Below are positions 47,126 to 55,922 of a stretch of 64,000 nt of DNA, in pieces. Positions within the stretch are counted from its first letter, which is position 1; each line of letters opens with the position of its first letter. The position numbers and the translations under genes were made by a program. The notes beneath the pieces were generated by a model, which saw only the letters and a list, made by a program, of their open reading frames with translations, ran no database searches and was not told the origin of the DNA. Origin of the DNA: Aestuariivivens marinum (GTDB taxonomy: Bacteria; Bacteroidota; Bacteroidia; Flavobacteriales; Flavobacteriaceae); contig NZ_JAKMCR010000001.1 in assembly GCF_022662175.1 (NCBI RefSeq), positions 1,605,145-1,669,144 of the forward strand, in the 5' to 3' direction.

Positions 47126-47821
47126 CTAAATGTTATTTAAGGCATCAACCAATTGGGTTTTTTTATTCCTGCTTAAAGGAATTTCATAAGCGCCTACTTC
47201 AACATTTTTACTATTAAATCGATCAATCTTATCTAAGTTAACAATATAAGATTTATGGATTCTTAAAAATTTATTTTCAGGTAATTCTTTTTCAAAGGCT
47301 TTCATGGTAGATAATACCACAAGGCTAGTTTCTTCGGTAACTAATTTTACATAATCCCCAAGAGCTTCAATCCATTTAATATCCTTTATATATACCTTAC
47401 GTTTTTTAAGGTTACTTTTCACAAAAATATGTTCGCCTTCTTCCTCGCTAAAGTCTAATTTTAATTTGTGTTGTTCTAGGGCTTTTTCTACAGAGGTGTT
47501 GAAGCGTTCTTTTGTTATAGGCTTATGCAAATAATCGGTAGCATCATAATTAAATGCTTTAAAGGCATATTCGGTTTTACCGGTAACAAAAATAATTTGT
47601 GGTTTGTTATTTAATACGTCTAGAAGTTCGAAACCATTTAAAACAGGCATTTCAATATCTAAAAAGATAAGATCAACTTGGTGCGTATTTAAACCATTCT
47701 TTGTTTCTAGAGCACTGCTGTACTCTGCAATTAAGTTAAGCGATGGATGATTCTCTACCAGCTTTACAATCGAGAGACGCTGTATTGCTGAGTCGTCTAC
47801 TACTACACAGTTTAAAGTCAT
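47126..47821 (-). CDS. LytTR-family response regulator, orphan
   Basis: A 231-residue two-component regulator. The receiver domain is at residues 3-120, with acidic residues VVVDD and the phosphorylation site Asp55 (LIFLDIEMP). The LytTR DNA-binding domain is at about 135-230 (HIFVKSNLKKRKVYIKDIKWIEALGDYVKLVT, FLRIHKSYIVNLDKI). Such regulators are usually encoded beside a LytS-type histidine kinase; none is adjacent here. It is convergent with priA (25-bp gap) and divergent from rpsF. Confidence 0.93.
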   Translation of the reverse strand: MTLNCVVVDDSAIQRLSIVKLVENHPSLNLIAEYSSALETKNGLNTHQVDLIFLDIEMPVLNGFELLDVLNNKPQIIFVTGKTEYAFKAFNYDATDYLHKPITKERFNTSVEKALEQHKLKLDFSEEEGEHIFVKSNLKKRKVYIKDIKWIEALGDYVKLVTEETSLVVLSTMKAFEKELPENKFLRIHKSYIVNLDKIDRFNSKNVEVGAYEIPLSRNKKTQLVDALNNI

Positions 47822-47966
47822 AACATTTTAATATTTCGGTTAAGTATCGACAATAGTACAAAAAATTCGGTTAAAAACCAAAAATCATCGATTAAATGCT
47901 TAATTTAACAAAAATTTAACATTTAATGAATGACATTATAACTAGTTGTAATAAGTTGGGTTTCAC

Positions 47967-47997
47967 TTGCAATATATGAAATATTTAGCTATTTTTG
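47967..47997 (+). promoter_or_regulatory. promoter of rpsF-rpsR-rplI
   Basis: TTG at 47967-47969 and TATTTTTG at 47990-47997 with a 20-nt spacer: the best consensus match in the window, about 25 nt upstream of the likely transcript leader and rpsF. Confidence 0.75.
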
Positions 47998-48027
47998 CAC
48001 CCATTTTTAACAATAAATTAGATTTTT

Positions 48028-48366
48028 ATGAATCATTACGAAACTGTTTTCATCTTAAATCCCGTTTTATCTGAAGATCAGATAAAGGAAACAGTAAAGA
48101 AATATGAAGATTTTCTTGTTTCAAAAGGGGCTAAGATGGTATCTAAAGAAGATTGGGGGCTTAAAAAATTGGCTTACCCTATTCAAAACAAGAAAAGTGG
48201 TTTTTACCATTTGTTTGAGTACACCGTTGCAGGTGATGCAATTGGTCAATTGGAGCTAGAGTTTAAGCGTGACGAGCGTTTTATGCGTTACTTAACCGTA
48301 AAATTAGATAAACACGCTGTAGCTTGGGCAGAAAGAAGAAGAGAAAAACTTAAAGTAAAAGCTTAA
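48028..48366 (+). CDS. rpsF: 30S ribosomal protein S6
   Basis: A 112-residue S6 of normal length: [19 protein letters not shown], the [26 protein letters not shown] strand pair and [14 protein letters not shown]. It binds the platform of the 30S subunit together with S18. First gene of the S6-S18-L9 operon, the standard bacterial order; rpsR follows after 2 bp. Confidence 0.97.
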   Translation: MNHYETVFILNPVLSEDQIKETVKKYEDFLVSKGAKMVSKEDWGLKKLAYPIQNKKSGFYHLFEYTVAGDAIGQLELEFKRDERFMRYLTVKLDKHAVAWAERRREKLKVKA

Positions 48367-48368
48367 TT

Positions 48369-48665
48369 ATGGCATCAATAGATCAACAAGCAAAAGGAAA
48401 AAAAGACGGAGAAATCAGGTATTTAACTCCGCTTAATATAGAAACCAACAAACAAAAGAAATATTGTCGTTTCAAAAAGTCTGGTATTAAGTACATAGAC
48501 TATAAAGATCCAGATTTCTTATTAAAGTTTGTAAACGAGCAAGGTAAAATTTTACCACGACGTTTAACAGGAACCTCTTTAAAGTATCAAAGAAAAGTTT
48601 CTGTGGCCGTAAAAAGAGCGCGTCACTTGGCTTTAATGCCTTACGTAGCAGATTTATTAAAATAA
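48369..48665 (+). CDS. rpsR: 30S ribosomal protein S18
   Basis: A 98-residue S18: an N-terminal extension, then [41 protein letters not shown] and [19 protein letters not shown]. It pairs with S6 on the 30S platform. It lies 2 bp after rpsF and 13 bp before rplI. Confidence 0.97.
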   Translation: MASIDQQAKGKKDGEIRYLTPLNIETNKQKKYCRFKKSGIKYIDYKDPDFLLKFVNEQGKILPRRLTGTSLKYQRKVSVAVKRARHLALMPYVADLLK

Positions 48666-48678
48666 AATACCGATAACA

Positions 48679-49131
48679 ATGGAACTTATATTAAAACAAG
48701 ACGTTGAAAACTTAGGATTTAAAGACGATGTTGTAACAGTTAAGAGCGGTTATGGTAGAAATTATTTAATTCCTCAAGGCCATGCTATTTTAGCTACGCC
48801 ATCTGCCAAGAAGGTTTTGGCAGAGAATTTAAAGCAAAGGGCTTATAAAGAAAAGAAAATTGTAGACGATGCCAATAAAACTGCTGAAGCATTAAAGGCT
48901 TTAGAGATTAAAATAACTTCTAAAGTTGGTGCTGGAGATAAATTATTTGGTTCTGTAAACAATATTGATGTGGCTAACGCTTTAGAGAAAGAAGGTCATG
49001 AGATAGACAAAAAATTCATCAATGTGATTGGTGGAAACGTAAAACGTTTAGGCAAATATACTGCTATTGTACGTTTACACAGAGAGGTTACTGTTGAATT
49101 ACCTTTTGAAGTTATTGCACAAGCAAATTAA
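48679..49131 (+). CDS. rplI: 50S ribosomal protein L9
   Basis: A 150-residue L9: N-terminal domain MELILKQDVENLGFKDDVVTVKSGYGRNYLIPQG, the long connecting helix and the C-terminal domain (KLFGSVNNIDVANALEKEGHEIDKKFI). Closes the ribosomal operon, followed by a strong terminator. Confidence 0.97.
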   Translation: MELILKQDVENLGFKDDVVTVKSGYGRNYLIPQGHAILATPSAKKVLAENLKQRAYKEKKIVDDANKTAEALKALEIKITSKVGAGDKLFGSVNNIDVANALEKEGHEIDKKFINVIGGNVKRLGKYTAIVRLHREVTVELPFEVIAQAN

Positions 49132-49151
49132 TTTTATAGTATATAATTTTC

Positions 49152-49180
49152 AAGCCTCAACCTTAGTTGGGGCTTTTTTG
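49152..49180 (+). terminator. terminator of the ribosomal operon
   Basis: AAGCCTCAAC pairs with GTTGGGGCTT (one G-U pair) with a CTTA loop, then a T run, about 20 nt after the rplI stop. Confidence 0.9.
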
Positions 49181-49199
49181 TTCAGGTTGTTTATAAAGT

Positions 49200-49296
49200 G
49201 TCATTCAGAAGGAGGCTATAGCCGACTGAAGAATCTTATCTCATTAGGATTCATCGCTTCAACTTAGATTACCCTCAGTTTGGCAGCGTGAATGAC
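49200..49296. repeat. 97-bp palindromic repeat-like element
   Basis: Ends are a perfect 8-bp inverted repeat, GTCATTCA and TGAATGAC. Inside are a 10-bp palindrome (GGCTATAGCC, 49214-49223) and further complementarity (ACTGA with TCAGT). The sequence style matches dispersed noncoding palindromes common between flavobacterial genes. Only one copy is seen here, so its repeat status is inferred. Confidence 0.55.
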
Positions 49297-49366
49297 GAGA
49301 TAAATTACTTTCAGAATTGCCTATGCTACTTGAGGCTTTTCAGTACAATAAAAAATAAGAGGTAAA

Positions 49367-49834
49367 ATGAAATATTCAAGACTTACCAAAGAACAATTTG
49401 AGGAACTGCACCAAGAGTTTATCAATTTTTTGGCCACACAGTCCATTACTGCCGATGAATGGGCCAACTTAAAGCAAAACAAACCCGAGCTAGCCGAAAC
49501 CGAATTGGATGTGTTTAGTGATCTCATTTGGGAAGGGGTTTTAAACCAAGCGGAATATTTAGAGCACATCTCTGCTCAACACATGTATTTGTTCCATTTG
49601 GGTGAAGACCATATGAGTGCCATTGTTTTAAATGTTAAAAATGATGTAGATATTACCACTAAGGAGGGGTATCAGTGGCTAAGGGATAACTTGATGGATG
49701 AGAATGTAGAATTCTTTCAAGCGGATAAGGATTATAGCGATGACAAAAACTTGGATAAGTTTAAAATGATTGAACAAGGCGCAGTAATCACTAAAGGGGA
49801 GTTGTATCAATATTTTGATAAGCTAATTAATTAG
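49367..49834 (+). CDS. small acidic protein, unknown function
   Basis: A 155-residue soluble acidic protein with no signal peptide. It begins MKYSRLTKEQFEELHQEFINFL and contains ADEWANLKQNKP, DVFSDLIWEGVL and a final YQYFDKLIN helix; it seems a compact alpha/beta protein. It resembles a conserved but uncharacterised Bacteroidetes family (possibly DUF6495; I am not sure). It sits between the ribosomal operon and hisS, flanked by repeat-like intergenic DNA on both sides. Confidence 0.72.
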   Translation: MKYSRLTKEQFEELHQEFINFLATQSITADEWANLKQNKPELAETELDVFSDLIWEGVLNQAEYLEHISAQHMYLFHLGEDHMSAIVLNVKNDVDITTKEGYQWLRDNLMDENVEFFQADKDYSDDKNLDKFKMIEQGAVITKGELYQYFDKLIN

Positions 49835-50242
49835 GGAGATTAGTATTCAGTTTGCAGTTTGCAGTTGCAGTATAAAGTCTGGCTGTAAACGATAACATAA
49901 GATTGAATGAGATTTACTATTCGCAAATAGCACAATTACTTAATTCCAGTATGCAATTGGCAGTTGCTATGCATAATTATATTAATAGCTTTTGCCTCTT
50001 AGCATCTTGGCGATAAAATTAGATTGAATAAGATTGGATTTTAAGATTGAGAAAAACATTGCCAATAGAATCCTTAATAGCCAACAAAAACTAATTATCA
50101 TTTTAGTTTCACTGTAGAGATTGCCACGCTTTTTTTATTGAAAAAGCTCGCAATGACAATATCATTAATTATTTTTGTCAGACCCCATCATAAAGAAACC
50201 TCTGTGATGGTATGATAAGGAGCTAATTACTAAAAACTAATA
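49835..50242. other. 408-bp repeat-rich intergenic region before hisS
   Basis: No gene is apparent. It opens with short direct repeats related to CAGTTTG and CAGTTGC (about 49848-49870), with a similar stretch at 49950-49970 (CAGTATGCAATTGGCAGTTGC), followed by AT-rich sequence with GATTGA-type repetition and a palindromic element at 50117-50160. It looks like accumulated noncoding repeats. Confidence 0.6.
50117..50160. repeat. TTGC-hairpin repeat-like element
   Basis: TTGC (50121-50124) pairs with GCAA (50150-50153), and inside it GCTTTTT (50128-50134) pairs with AAAAAGC (50141-50147). The outer sequence, GAGATTGC to GCAATGACAAT, resembles a dispersed palindromic repeat found in many flavobacterial genomes (from memory, unchecked). 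Confidence 0.5.
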
Positions 50243-51859
50243 ATGCAAAAACCAAGTATTCCAAAAGGAACCCGAGATTTTAACCCAGAACAGGTAGCAA
50301 AACGTAACTATATTTTCAATACCATTCGCAATACTTTTGAAACTTTTGGATTTCAACCTATTGAAACACCTAGTTTTGAGAATTCAGAAACTTTAATGGG
50401 GAAATATGGGGATGAAGGAGATCGACTTATTTTTAAGATTTTGAATTCTGGGGATTTTTATAAAGCATTATTAATGGACGATGCCGTTACCCTCTTCGGT
50501 TTAGAAAAATTTTATAATTATCTTGATCAGTCATTAAATAAAGATAAAGGTATCTTGATAGATTCAATTGAAAATGAATTAAAACAGGGCTACAATGAAG
50601 ATTATTACGGCAAAATTAAAGATTATATTTTAAATATTAAAGAAATTGATTTTTCTAAATCTTTACCTTTACAAGATAGCTATAAGGCAAAATGTAAAAA
50701 AATAATTTTGCTAAAGTGTGCTCGTTTATTTCTTTTTGATTCAAAAACACATATATCAAAAATCTCCGAAAAAGCACTTCGCTACGATTTAACAGTGCCT
50801 TTTGCACGTTATGTGGTACAACACCAAAACGAGATAGAATTTCCGTTTAAACGTTATCAAATCCAACCTGTTTGGCGAGCAGATAGACCTCAAAAAGGTC
50901 GGTTTAGGGAATTTTACCAATGTGATGCAGATGTAGTAGGCAGTAAATCGCTTTGGCAAGAAGTTGAGTTTATTCAATTATATGATAGTGTTTTCAAAGC
51001 TTTAAAGCTGAAGGGTGTTACTATTAAAATCAATAACCGTAAAATTTTATCGGGTATTGCTCAAGTGATTGGTGCTAGTGATAAGCTTATCGATTTTACT
51101 GTGGCCTTGGATAAACTGGATAAAATAGGCGAGAATAAAGTGAAGGAAGAAATGCTTTCTAAAGGCATTTCGGAAGAAGGAATTACTAAGCTACAGCCAT
51201 TATTTTCTTTGTCGGGAACTTTTGAAGACCAAATAGAAAGTCTAAAAGCTATTTTGTCAACATCAGAAGTTGGATTAAAAGGTATTCAGGAAATAGCATT
51301 TATAGATAAGGCTATTTCCGAATTGGATCTATCTACTGCAAAACTACAACTGGATGTGACTTTAGCCCGAGGACTAAACTACTACACGGGAGCTATTTTT
51401 GAAGTAGCTGCACCAACTTCAGTAAAAATGGGGTCCATAGGGGGCGGTGGCCGTTATGATGACCTAACGGGTATTTTTGGCATGAAAGATATAAGTGGAG
51501 TGGGTATTAGTTTTGGGCTCGACCGTATTTATTTGGTGTTGGAAGAGTTGAACTTGTTTCCAGAAACAGTGACTAAAAATATTGAGGTACTGTTTATTAA
51601 TTTTGGTGAACAGGAAGCCTTATTTTCACTCAAGGCAATTAAACAATTGCGTTCAAATGGAATTAATGCAGAGCTTTATCCTGATGCTGCTAAAATGAAA
51701 AAACAAATGAATCACGCCAATAAGCGTAATATTCCTTATGTGGTTTTAGTAGGTGAATCGGAAATAGCATCCAATATGTATACGCTTAAAAATATGGTCA
51801 AGGGAGATCAGGAGCAGGTAAGTCTTGAAGCTTTAATAGGTAAATTAAAACAAAAATAG
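50243..51859 (+). CDS. hisS: histidyl-tRNA synthetase with a large internal insertion
   Basis: Charges tRNA-His. Class II motifs are present: motif 1 region [22 protein letters not shown], the [18 protein letters not shown] strand, motif 2 [20 protein letters not shown] (Arg222, Glu223), the HisA block [15 protein letters not shown] and motif 3 [18 protein letters not shown]. The protein has 538 residues, against roughly 455-460 for related enzymes as I recall them. The excess sits between about residues 73 and 170 (DNA about 50459-50752), between motifs 1 and 2, and is Lys/Ile-rich and AT-rich. The frame is kept and all catalytic blocks look intact, so the enzyme is probably functional. Confidence 0.93.
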   Translation: MQKPSIPKGTRDFNPEQVAKRNYIFNTIRNTFETFGFQPIETPSFENSETLMGKYGDEGDRLIFKILNSGDFYKALLMDDAVTLFGLEKFYNYLDQSLNKDKGILIDSIENELKQGYNEDYYGKIKDYILNIKEIDFSKSLPLQDSYKAKCKKIILLKCARLFLFDSKTHISKISEKALRYDLTVPFARYVVQHQNEIEFPFKRYQIQPVWRADRPQKGRFREFYQCDADVVGSKSLWQEVEFIQLYDSVFKALKLKGVTIKINNRKILSGIAQVIGASDKLIDFTVALDKLDKIGENKVKEEMLSKGISEEGITKLQPLFSLSGTFEDQIESLKAILSTSEVGLKGIQEIAFIDKAISELDLSTAKLQLDVTLARGLNYYTGAIFEVAAPTSVKMGSIGGGGRYDDLTGIFGMKDISGVGISFGLDRIYLVLEELNLFPETVTKNIEVLFINFGEQEALFSLKAIKQLRSNGINAELYPDAAKMKKQMNHANKRNIPYVVLVGESEIASNMYTLKNMVKGDQEQVSLEALIGKLKQK

Positions 51860-51886
51860 AGAGTCCCAAATTATTTTGAGACTCTC
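51859..51886. terminator. hairpin at the end of hisS
   Basis: GAGAGTC (51859-51865) pairs with GACTCTC (51880-51886), continued by a CAAA/TTTTG pairing. There is no T run after it on the plus strand. It may serve hisS, or the T9SS gene converging from the right. Confidence 0.45.
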
Positions 51887-51954
51887 GTAATTAGCAGAGT
51901 TAATGGTAGATTTGGGGTATTAAGCGACTAACTCAAACTAACATGAACTAAAAC

Positions 51955-54741
51955 TTAATATATGAGTACTTTTTTCGATAGTGTGCTGTCTATCGTTTCC
52001 ATTTTTATGACGTAGGTTCCAGTAGGTGTTTTTTTTGCTTTAAGCTCTTGGTAATTTTCATTTTTAAGGTTTGTAAACTCATAAATAGACTGACCTATTA
52101 CATTATATATTTTAATGGCTTTAATTTCCTTTAATTTAGGATTATGAAGAATAAAGCTTTGTTTTTCATTCGAGAAATAGACATTTAAAGAGTTGTTATC
52201 AATACGGTTAGTGCTTAAAGATGGAGCGTTGGAATTTTTAAAAGTGATTTCGAAACGCTCTGTATGCTCACCGGCAGAAAGAAAAACTTCATAAGGTTCT
52301 TGCTTCAAATCTTGGTAAATGTTTAGTGCCTTATCATGAAGGTAAATCAGTTTATCGGAATCAACATTTTCTAATTTGTCAATTTTAAGGGATGATAATC
52401 CGTCAACATTGGTTTTTATAGCCAATGGAAGCACTTGTTCACTATTAAAATTGGCAACGGCTTGAATGGTTAGTTTAGCACCGCTATCTATAGACCAATA
52501 CATATCTTCCTTGTTGTCTTCAAATAAATCGGCATCGTAGCCTATGTCGAAACCACTAGTGGCATTTTCGTCAACACCTACGAGTAACTCACGATAATAG
52601 CCATTGGGAGAACTGTACAGTAACCTAATTTTTTGTCTGACATCTACTGTTTTATTTACAATATTTTTGAAACTTGTAGATTTCAAAATAGTGGAGGAGG
52701 CATCCGATTCTCTTTGGAACACCCGTTGGCTATTTTTAAAAGCAATATCTCCCCCTAGTAACAAGGTATTGTTGTCTTCGGTGTTTCTGGCAAATACAAA
52801 AAAACCTTGACCTACAGGAATGTATTGCTCGGGTGTTTTTGTTTTCGGTTTTCCTGTGGTGTTAATTCGTGTGTCATTATTTATGGAAGGAATACCACCC
52901 ATAAGTGAGTAGGTAGCATAGCCTCCTTTGTAATCCTGTATGGCATGGGTGCTATTGGCATAATGATCCCAGAAATATAAGGAACCATTAATAACATTAA
53001 TTATATTTCTCCCTCCAGCTACCATACTAATATTGTCCTTTATAAATGCGCTGGCGTCCAAGGCTGAAGGATATGGATTGCCTACTAAATAATCATTTCC
53101 GGTAGCAATTGTTAATGCGATGTCTCCATTATTTGGCATTCCGTTAAAAACATAATTTTGTGTTTGGGAAATCGCACCATGGGTATTATCGACTCCTTTC
53201 ATGGTGAAGCCCTCTCCTGGATAAATGGTTCCAGTGCTTCTCATATGTTGCCATTGTGAATTGGTGTAACCTATTTTTTTTGCATACTTCCAAATCCAAT
53301 AATCGGCAATGGTGGCTCCTACAGTATTAGCTATGCCTGGAGCCCCATCGTATCCCGAAGAGGCAAATGCTATGTCCAGTGGATTTGAGGAGACCACAGC
53401 ATCCTTTAACACATCTGGTACCGTAAAATTGTTTTGGGTACTGGTACTGTCTGTTGCGATATTGTTTGTACCAACGGGAGAAGACCAATAGTTATAGGTA
53501 AACATATCCTTTGTGCCTTGTTGGTCTTTTTCCAGTGTACCTGTACTGGCTTCTGATAGAATACAACCTTCATCTTGCAGGAGTTGGGATTCCCCTATTA
53601 AATCTATTTTGCCATCCAACCTTAAATAATGGGATATATATAGTGCGTGGCCAGTGTTTAATTCATCTAGAGGCTCATTGGGGTTGGCGATATTGAGTTG
53701 GCTGTTGGTGTCCATGACTAAACCAAGCAGGTTAATGTTGCTATTTGGGCCGTTTATAGTATGGGAAAGTTTAACAATATTCCAGTCTATTGTAGTAACG
53801 CCATCAATACCAATGGTATTGGGGGAATTCCAAACCGTATCCCCAAAGCTCCAAGGTGTAGAAGTTGTTTTATCTAACCAATTGCCATTAGCTTTTGTTG
53901 TATAGGGAAGAGGGGCAGTTTGTTCCTGTTTAGTAGTCATGTTCTCTGGACTTCCATTTCTAGCGTAACTGGATTTATCGGTTGCATCGTTAGCGTTCAT
54001 GTTGTAATAACCTTCCAGATTGTTCCAAAGCAAACCGCCAGAGATTTTCAAAGGAATGATTTTACCTTTTATGGCGACACCATCTTGTTCAATTTCCTGA
54101 TTCATCATTTCATGTATTTGATCAGGTGTCAGGGCTATATTCCAAAGGCGTACTTCATCAATAAAACCATTAAAATAATTATTGGGTGAAGTAGGTGTAT
54201 CACTGTTATACGTTGCACCTATTAAGAATTTTTCATCACCATAAGAAGGTTGGGGCGAACTAGCACTTCCAACTTCTATTCCATCTATGAATAGTTTAGC
54301 CAATGAACCATTATAGGTGGCAGTAATATGATACCAGCGATTATTAGTTATGGGATATGGGGAGGTTATATCAACTAGTATTAAGCCTAAATTATTATAG
54401 AACTTAAGATTGGGATGGTTGTTTTTTATAGTGAATTGATATCCGCTACCATGTGATGTTTTTGTGTTGCTTTTGGAAATGATTGTTCCTGTAGATACTG
54501 TTGTTTCTTGAAGTATCCAGGCTTCCATTGAAAATGTAGTATCAAATTCAAAAGCCGTGTTGTCACCAAAATCAATATAATCATTTATACCATCAAAGTC
54601 TAATTTGGAAGGTTTGTTTGGAGGGCTTAGGTTCTGCCTGTTTATTGATTTTACACTATAGCATAAAGCCATTAAGCTTTTGCATAACAATAAACAGGTT
54701 ATGATAATGAAATACTTTCTTTTGAATGAAAGTGTTCTCAT
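51955..54741 (-). CDS. LamG-domain T9SS cell-surface protein
   Basis: A 928-residue exported protein: signal peptide about residues 1-28, a LamG/concanavalin-like domain at about 45-215 (LDFDGINDYIDFGD, FSMEAWI, NRWYHITATYNGS, GFIDEVRLWNIALTPDQI), a long middle region with the blocks NYWSSPVG, FTMKG, LVGNPYPSALDASAFI and YIPVGQGFFVFAR, and a type A sorting domain at the end (IKIYNVIGQSIYEF to PTGTYVIKME). It aligns along its whole length with the C-terminal 950 residues of the giant gene to the right, so it is a shorter paralog. LamG domains often bind glycans. Confidence 0.87.
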   Translation of the reverse strand: MRTLSFKRKYFIIITCLLLCKSLMALCYSVKSINRQNLSPPNKPSKLDFDGINDYIDFGDNTAFEFDTTFSMEAWILQETTVSTGTIISKSNTKTSHGSGYQFTIKNNHPNLKFYNNLGLILVDITSPYPITNNRWYHITATYNGSLAKLFIDGIEVGSASSPQPSYGDEKFLIGATYNSDTPTSPNNYFNGFIDEVRLWNIALTPDQIHEMMNQEIEQDGVAIKGKIIPLKISGGLLWNNLEGYYNMNANDATDKSSYARNGSPENMTTKQEQTAPLPYTTKANGNWLDKTTSTPWSFGDTVWNSPNTIGIDGVTTIDWNIVKLSHTINGPNSNINLLGLVMDTNSQLNIANPNEPLDELNTGHALYISHYLRLDGKIDLIGESQLLQDEGCILSEASTGTLEKDQQGTKDMFTYNYWSSPVGTNNIATDSTSTQNNFTVPDVLKDAVVSSNPLDIAFASSGYDGAPGIANTVGATIADYWIWKYAKKIGYTNSQWQHMRSTGTIYPGEGFTMKGVDNTHGAISQTQNYVFNGMPNNGDIALTIATGNDYLVGNPYPSALDASAFIKDNISMVAGGRNIINVINGSLYFWDHYANSTHAIQDYKGGYATYSLMGGIPSINNDTRINTTGKPKTKTPEQYIPVGQGFFVFARNTEDNNTLLLGGDIAFKNSQRVFQRESDASSTILKSTSFKNIVNKTVDVRQKIRLLYSSPNGYYRELLVGVDENATSGFDIGYDADLFEDNKEDMYWSIDSGAKLTIQAVANFNSEQVLPLAIKTNVDGLSSLKIDKLENVDSDKLIYLHDKALNIYQDLKQEPYEVFLSAGEHTERFEITFKNSNAPSLSTNRIDNNSLNVYFSNEKQSFILHNPKLKEIKAIKIYNVIGQSIYEFTNLKNENYQELKAKKTPTGTYVIKMETIDSTLSKKVLIY

Positions 54742-54856
54742 TAGGTTAAGTTTTAGTTGGGGTTAATATTTATATTATAAAATTATATTTATAATCTATG
54801 AAATGCAAATAAAATCGACAAAATACATAATTTTAAATATTTTTATAAAGGATATG

Positions 54857-54896
54857 TATAAAAAAGTGTTTAAAAAATTTATTTTTTAGACACTTT
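54857..54896 (-). terminator. terminator of the short T9SS gene
   Basis: On the minus strand AAAGTGT pairs with ACACTTT, with extended AT pairing inside, followed by a T run. It lies 25 nt past the stop at 54922. Confidence 0.75.
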
Positions 54897-54921
54897 AGAT
54901 TGATTGTAATGACTAATTCTT

Positions 54922-55743
54922 TTAATTTATGATGAGTTGTTTAGAGGACATTTTACCATCATCACTTTCAACCGTTACAATGGCATGATTACTATTTAAA
55001 TTTGATAGGTTGGTTTTTATGAGGTTATCCCTTAGATTATTTTTTGAATATAGTTTTTGACCGTTAATATTATAAACAGTTATTTTGTTTATATTGCTTC
55101 CATCACTGGTTTTTATGTATAACTCTTTAGAGCTTCTTAAATAATTTATTTGAGCATACTCTATAGATTCATCCGCTATTGATAGGCTGTTTTTAGCTAA
55201 AGCACTAGAATTGTCTTTAAAAGCAATGAAAAAGCGATCAAGGTATTCACCATTAGTCATATTCTCAGTGAAGGTGGCCTTATTTATTTTTGTATAAGTT
55301 TCATAAAGTGAATCGTATATGTAAACATTTATGGGAGTTTCAAAATTTTCAAGTTCTTGGAGATCAATCTTAATATTTCCATCATTTTTCAAAAACATCC
55401 CGAGTGGATATTGTTTGTTATCATCAAAAGCTCCAACACCTTGTATTAAATATCTATCATCGTCAATCATCCAATTTAAATCGTCTGGAAGATCGTCTCT
55501 ATTCAAGGCATCATATCCAAAATCAAAACCATCACTTGCACTATCATCTGATGTAAAACCTAATAATAAATATCTTATAATCCCATTTGGAGATGTAAAA
55601 TAAATACGGACTCTTTGAATTTCTGTTGAAGTTGAAGAAGAGTTTTTAGAATTATTAACATTGTTTGTATTAGTTGCATTAATTATTCCATTAAAAAGGA
55701 ATAGGATAGCAAGTATTAAACATAAGCGAGTAATTTTTGTCAT
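54922..55743 (-). CDS. stand-alone T9SS C-terminal module protein
   Basis: A 273-residue exported protein: signal peptide about residues 1-22, a Ser/Asn/Thr linker, and then a region matching only the last 230 residues of the giant protein: RVRIYFTSPNGIIRYLLLGF, DGFDFGYDALNRDDLP, YLIQGVGAFDDNKQYPL, INVYIYDSLYETYTKI, GEYLDRFFIAF and a type A sorting domain (ITVYNINGQKLYSK). It thus has the pre-sorting module and sorting signal but none of the adhesin domains. It is intact, has its own promoter and terminator, and is not obviously a pseudogene. Confidence 0.85.
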   Translation of the reverse strand: MTKITRLCLILAILFLFNGIINATNTNNVNNSKNSSSTSTEIQRVRIYFTSPNGIIRYLLLGFTSDDSASDGFDFGYDALNRDDLPDDLNWMIDDDRYLIQGVGAFDDNKQYPLGMFLKNDGNIKIDLQELENFETPINVYIYDSLYETYTKINKATFTENMTNGEYLDRFFIAFKDNSSALAKNSLSIADESIEYAQINYLRSSKELYIKTSDGSNINKITVYNINGQKLYSKNNLRDNLIKTNLSNLNSNHAIVTVESDDGKMSSKQLIIN

Positions 55744-55793
55744 TAGATTTGGGTTTAATAGACATTAAATTAAATTGCTGATGCAATATAAAA

Positions 55794-55823
55794 CAAAATT
55801 AGTAATATAACGATAAAATACAA
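55794..55823 (-). promoter_or_regulatory. promoter of the stand-alone module gene
   Basis: On the minus strand TTG (55821-55823) and TAATTTTG (55794-55801) with a 19-nt spacer. The transcript start would fall about 45 nt before the start codon. Confidence 0.6.
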
Positions 55824-55922
55824 AAAAATACGATAAAGTGTAAAATATATAAACTGTTAATCGATAAAGTGCATATAAAAATGGACAAAAAGTCCATTCT
55901 TTAATTTTTTACTTTTAGTTAT

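Noticed and set aside
49067..49267. 66-codon frame running out of the rplI end
   Set aside because: It starts inside rplI in another frame and crosses the terminator and the palindromic element; not a plausible gene.
50459..50752. Intein in hisS
   Set aside because: The segment is too short, lacks a Cys or Ser at its start and a His-Asn at its end, and has no splicing blocks.
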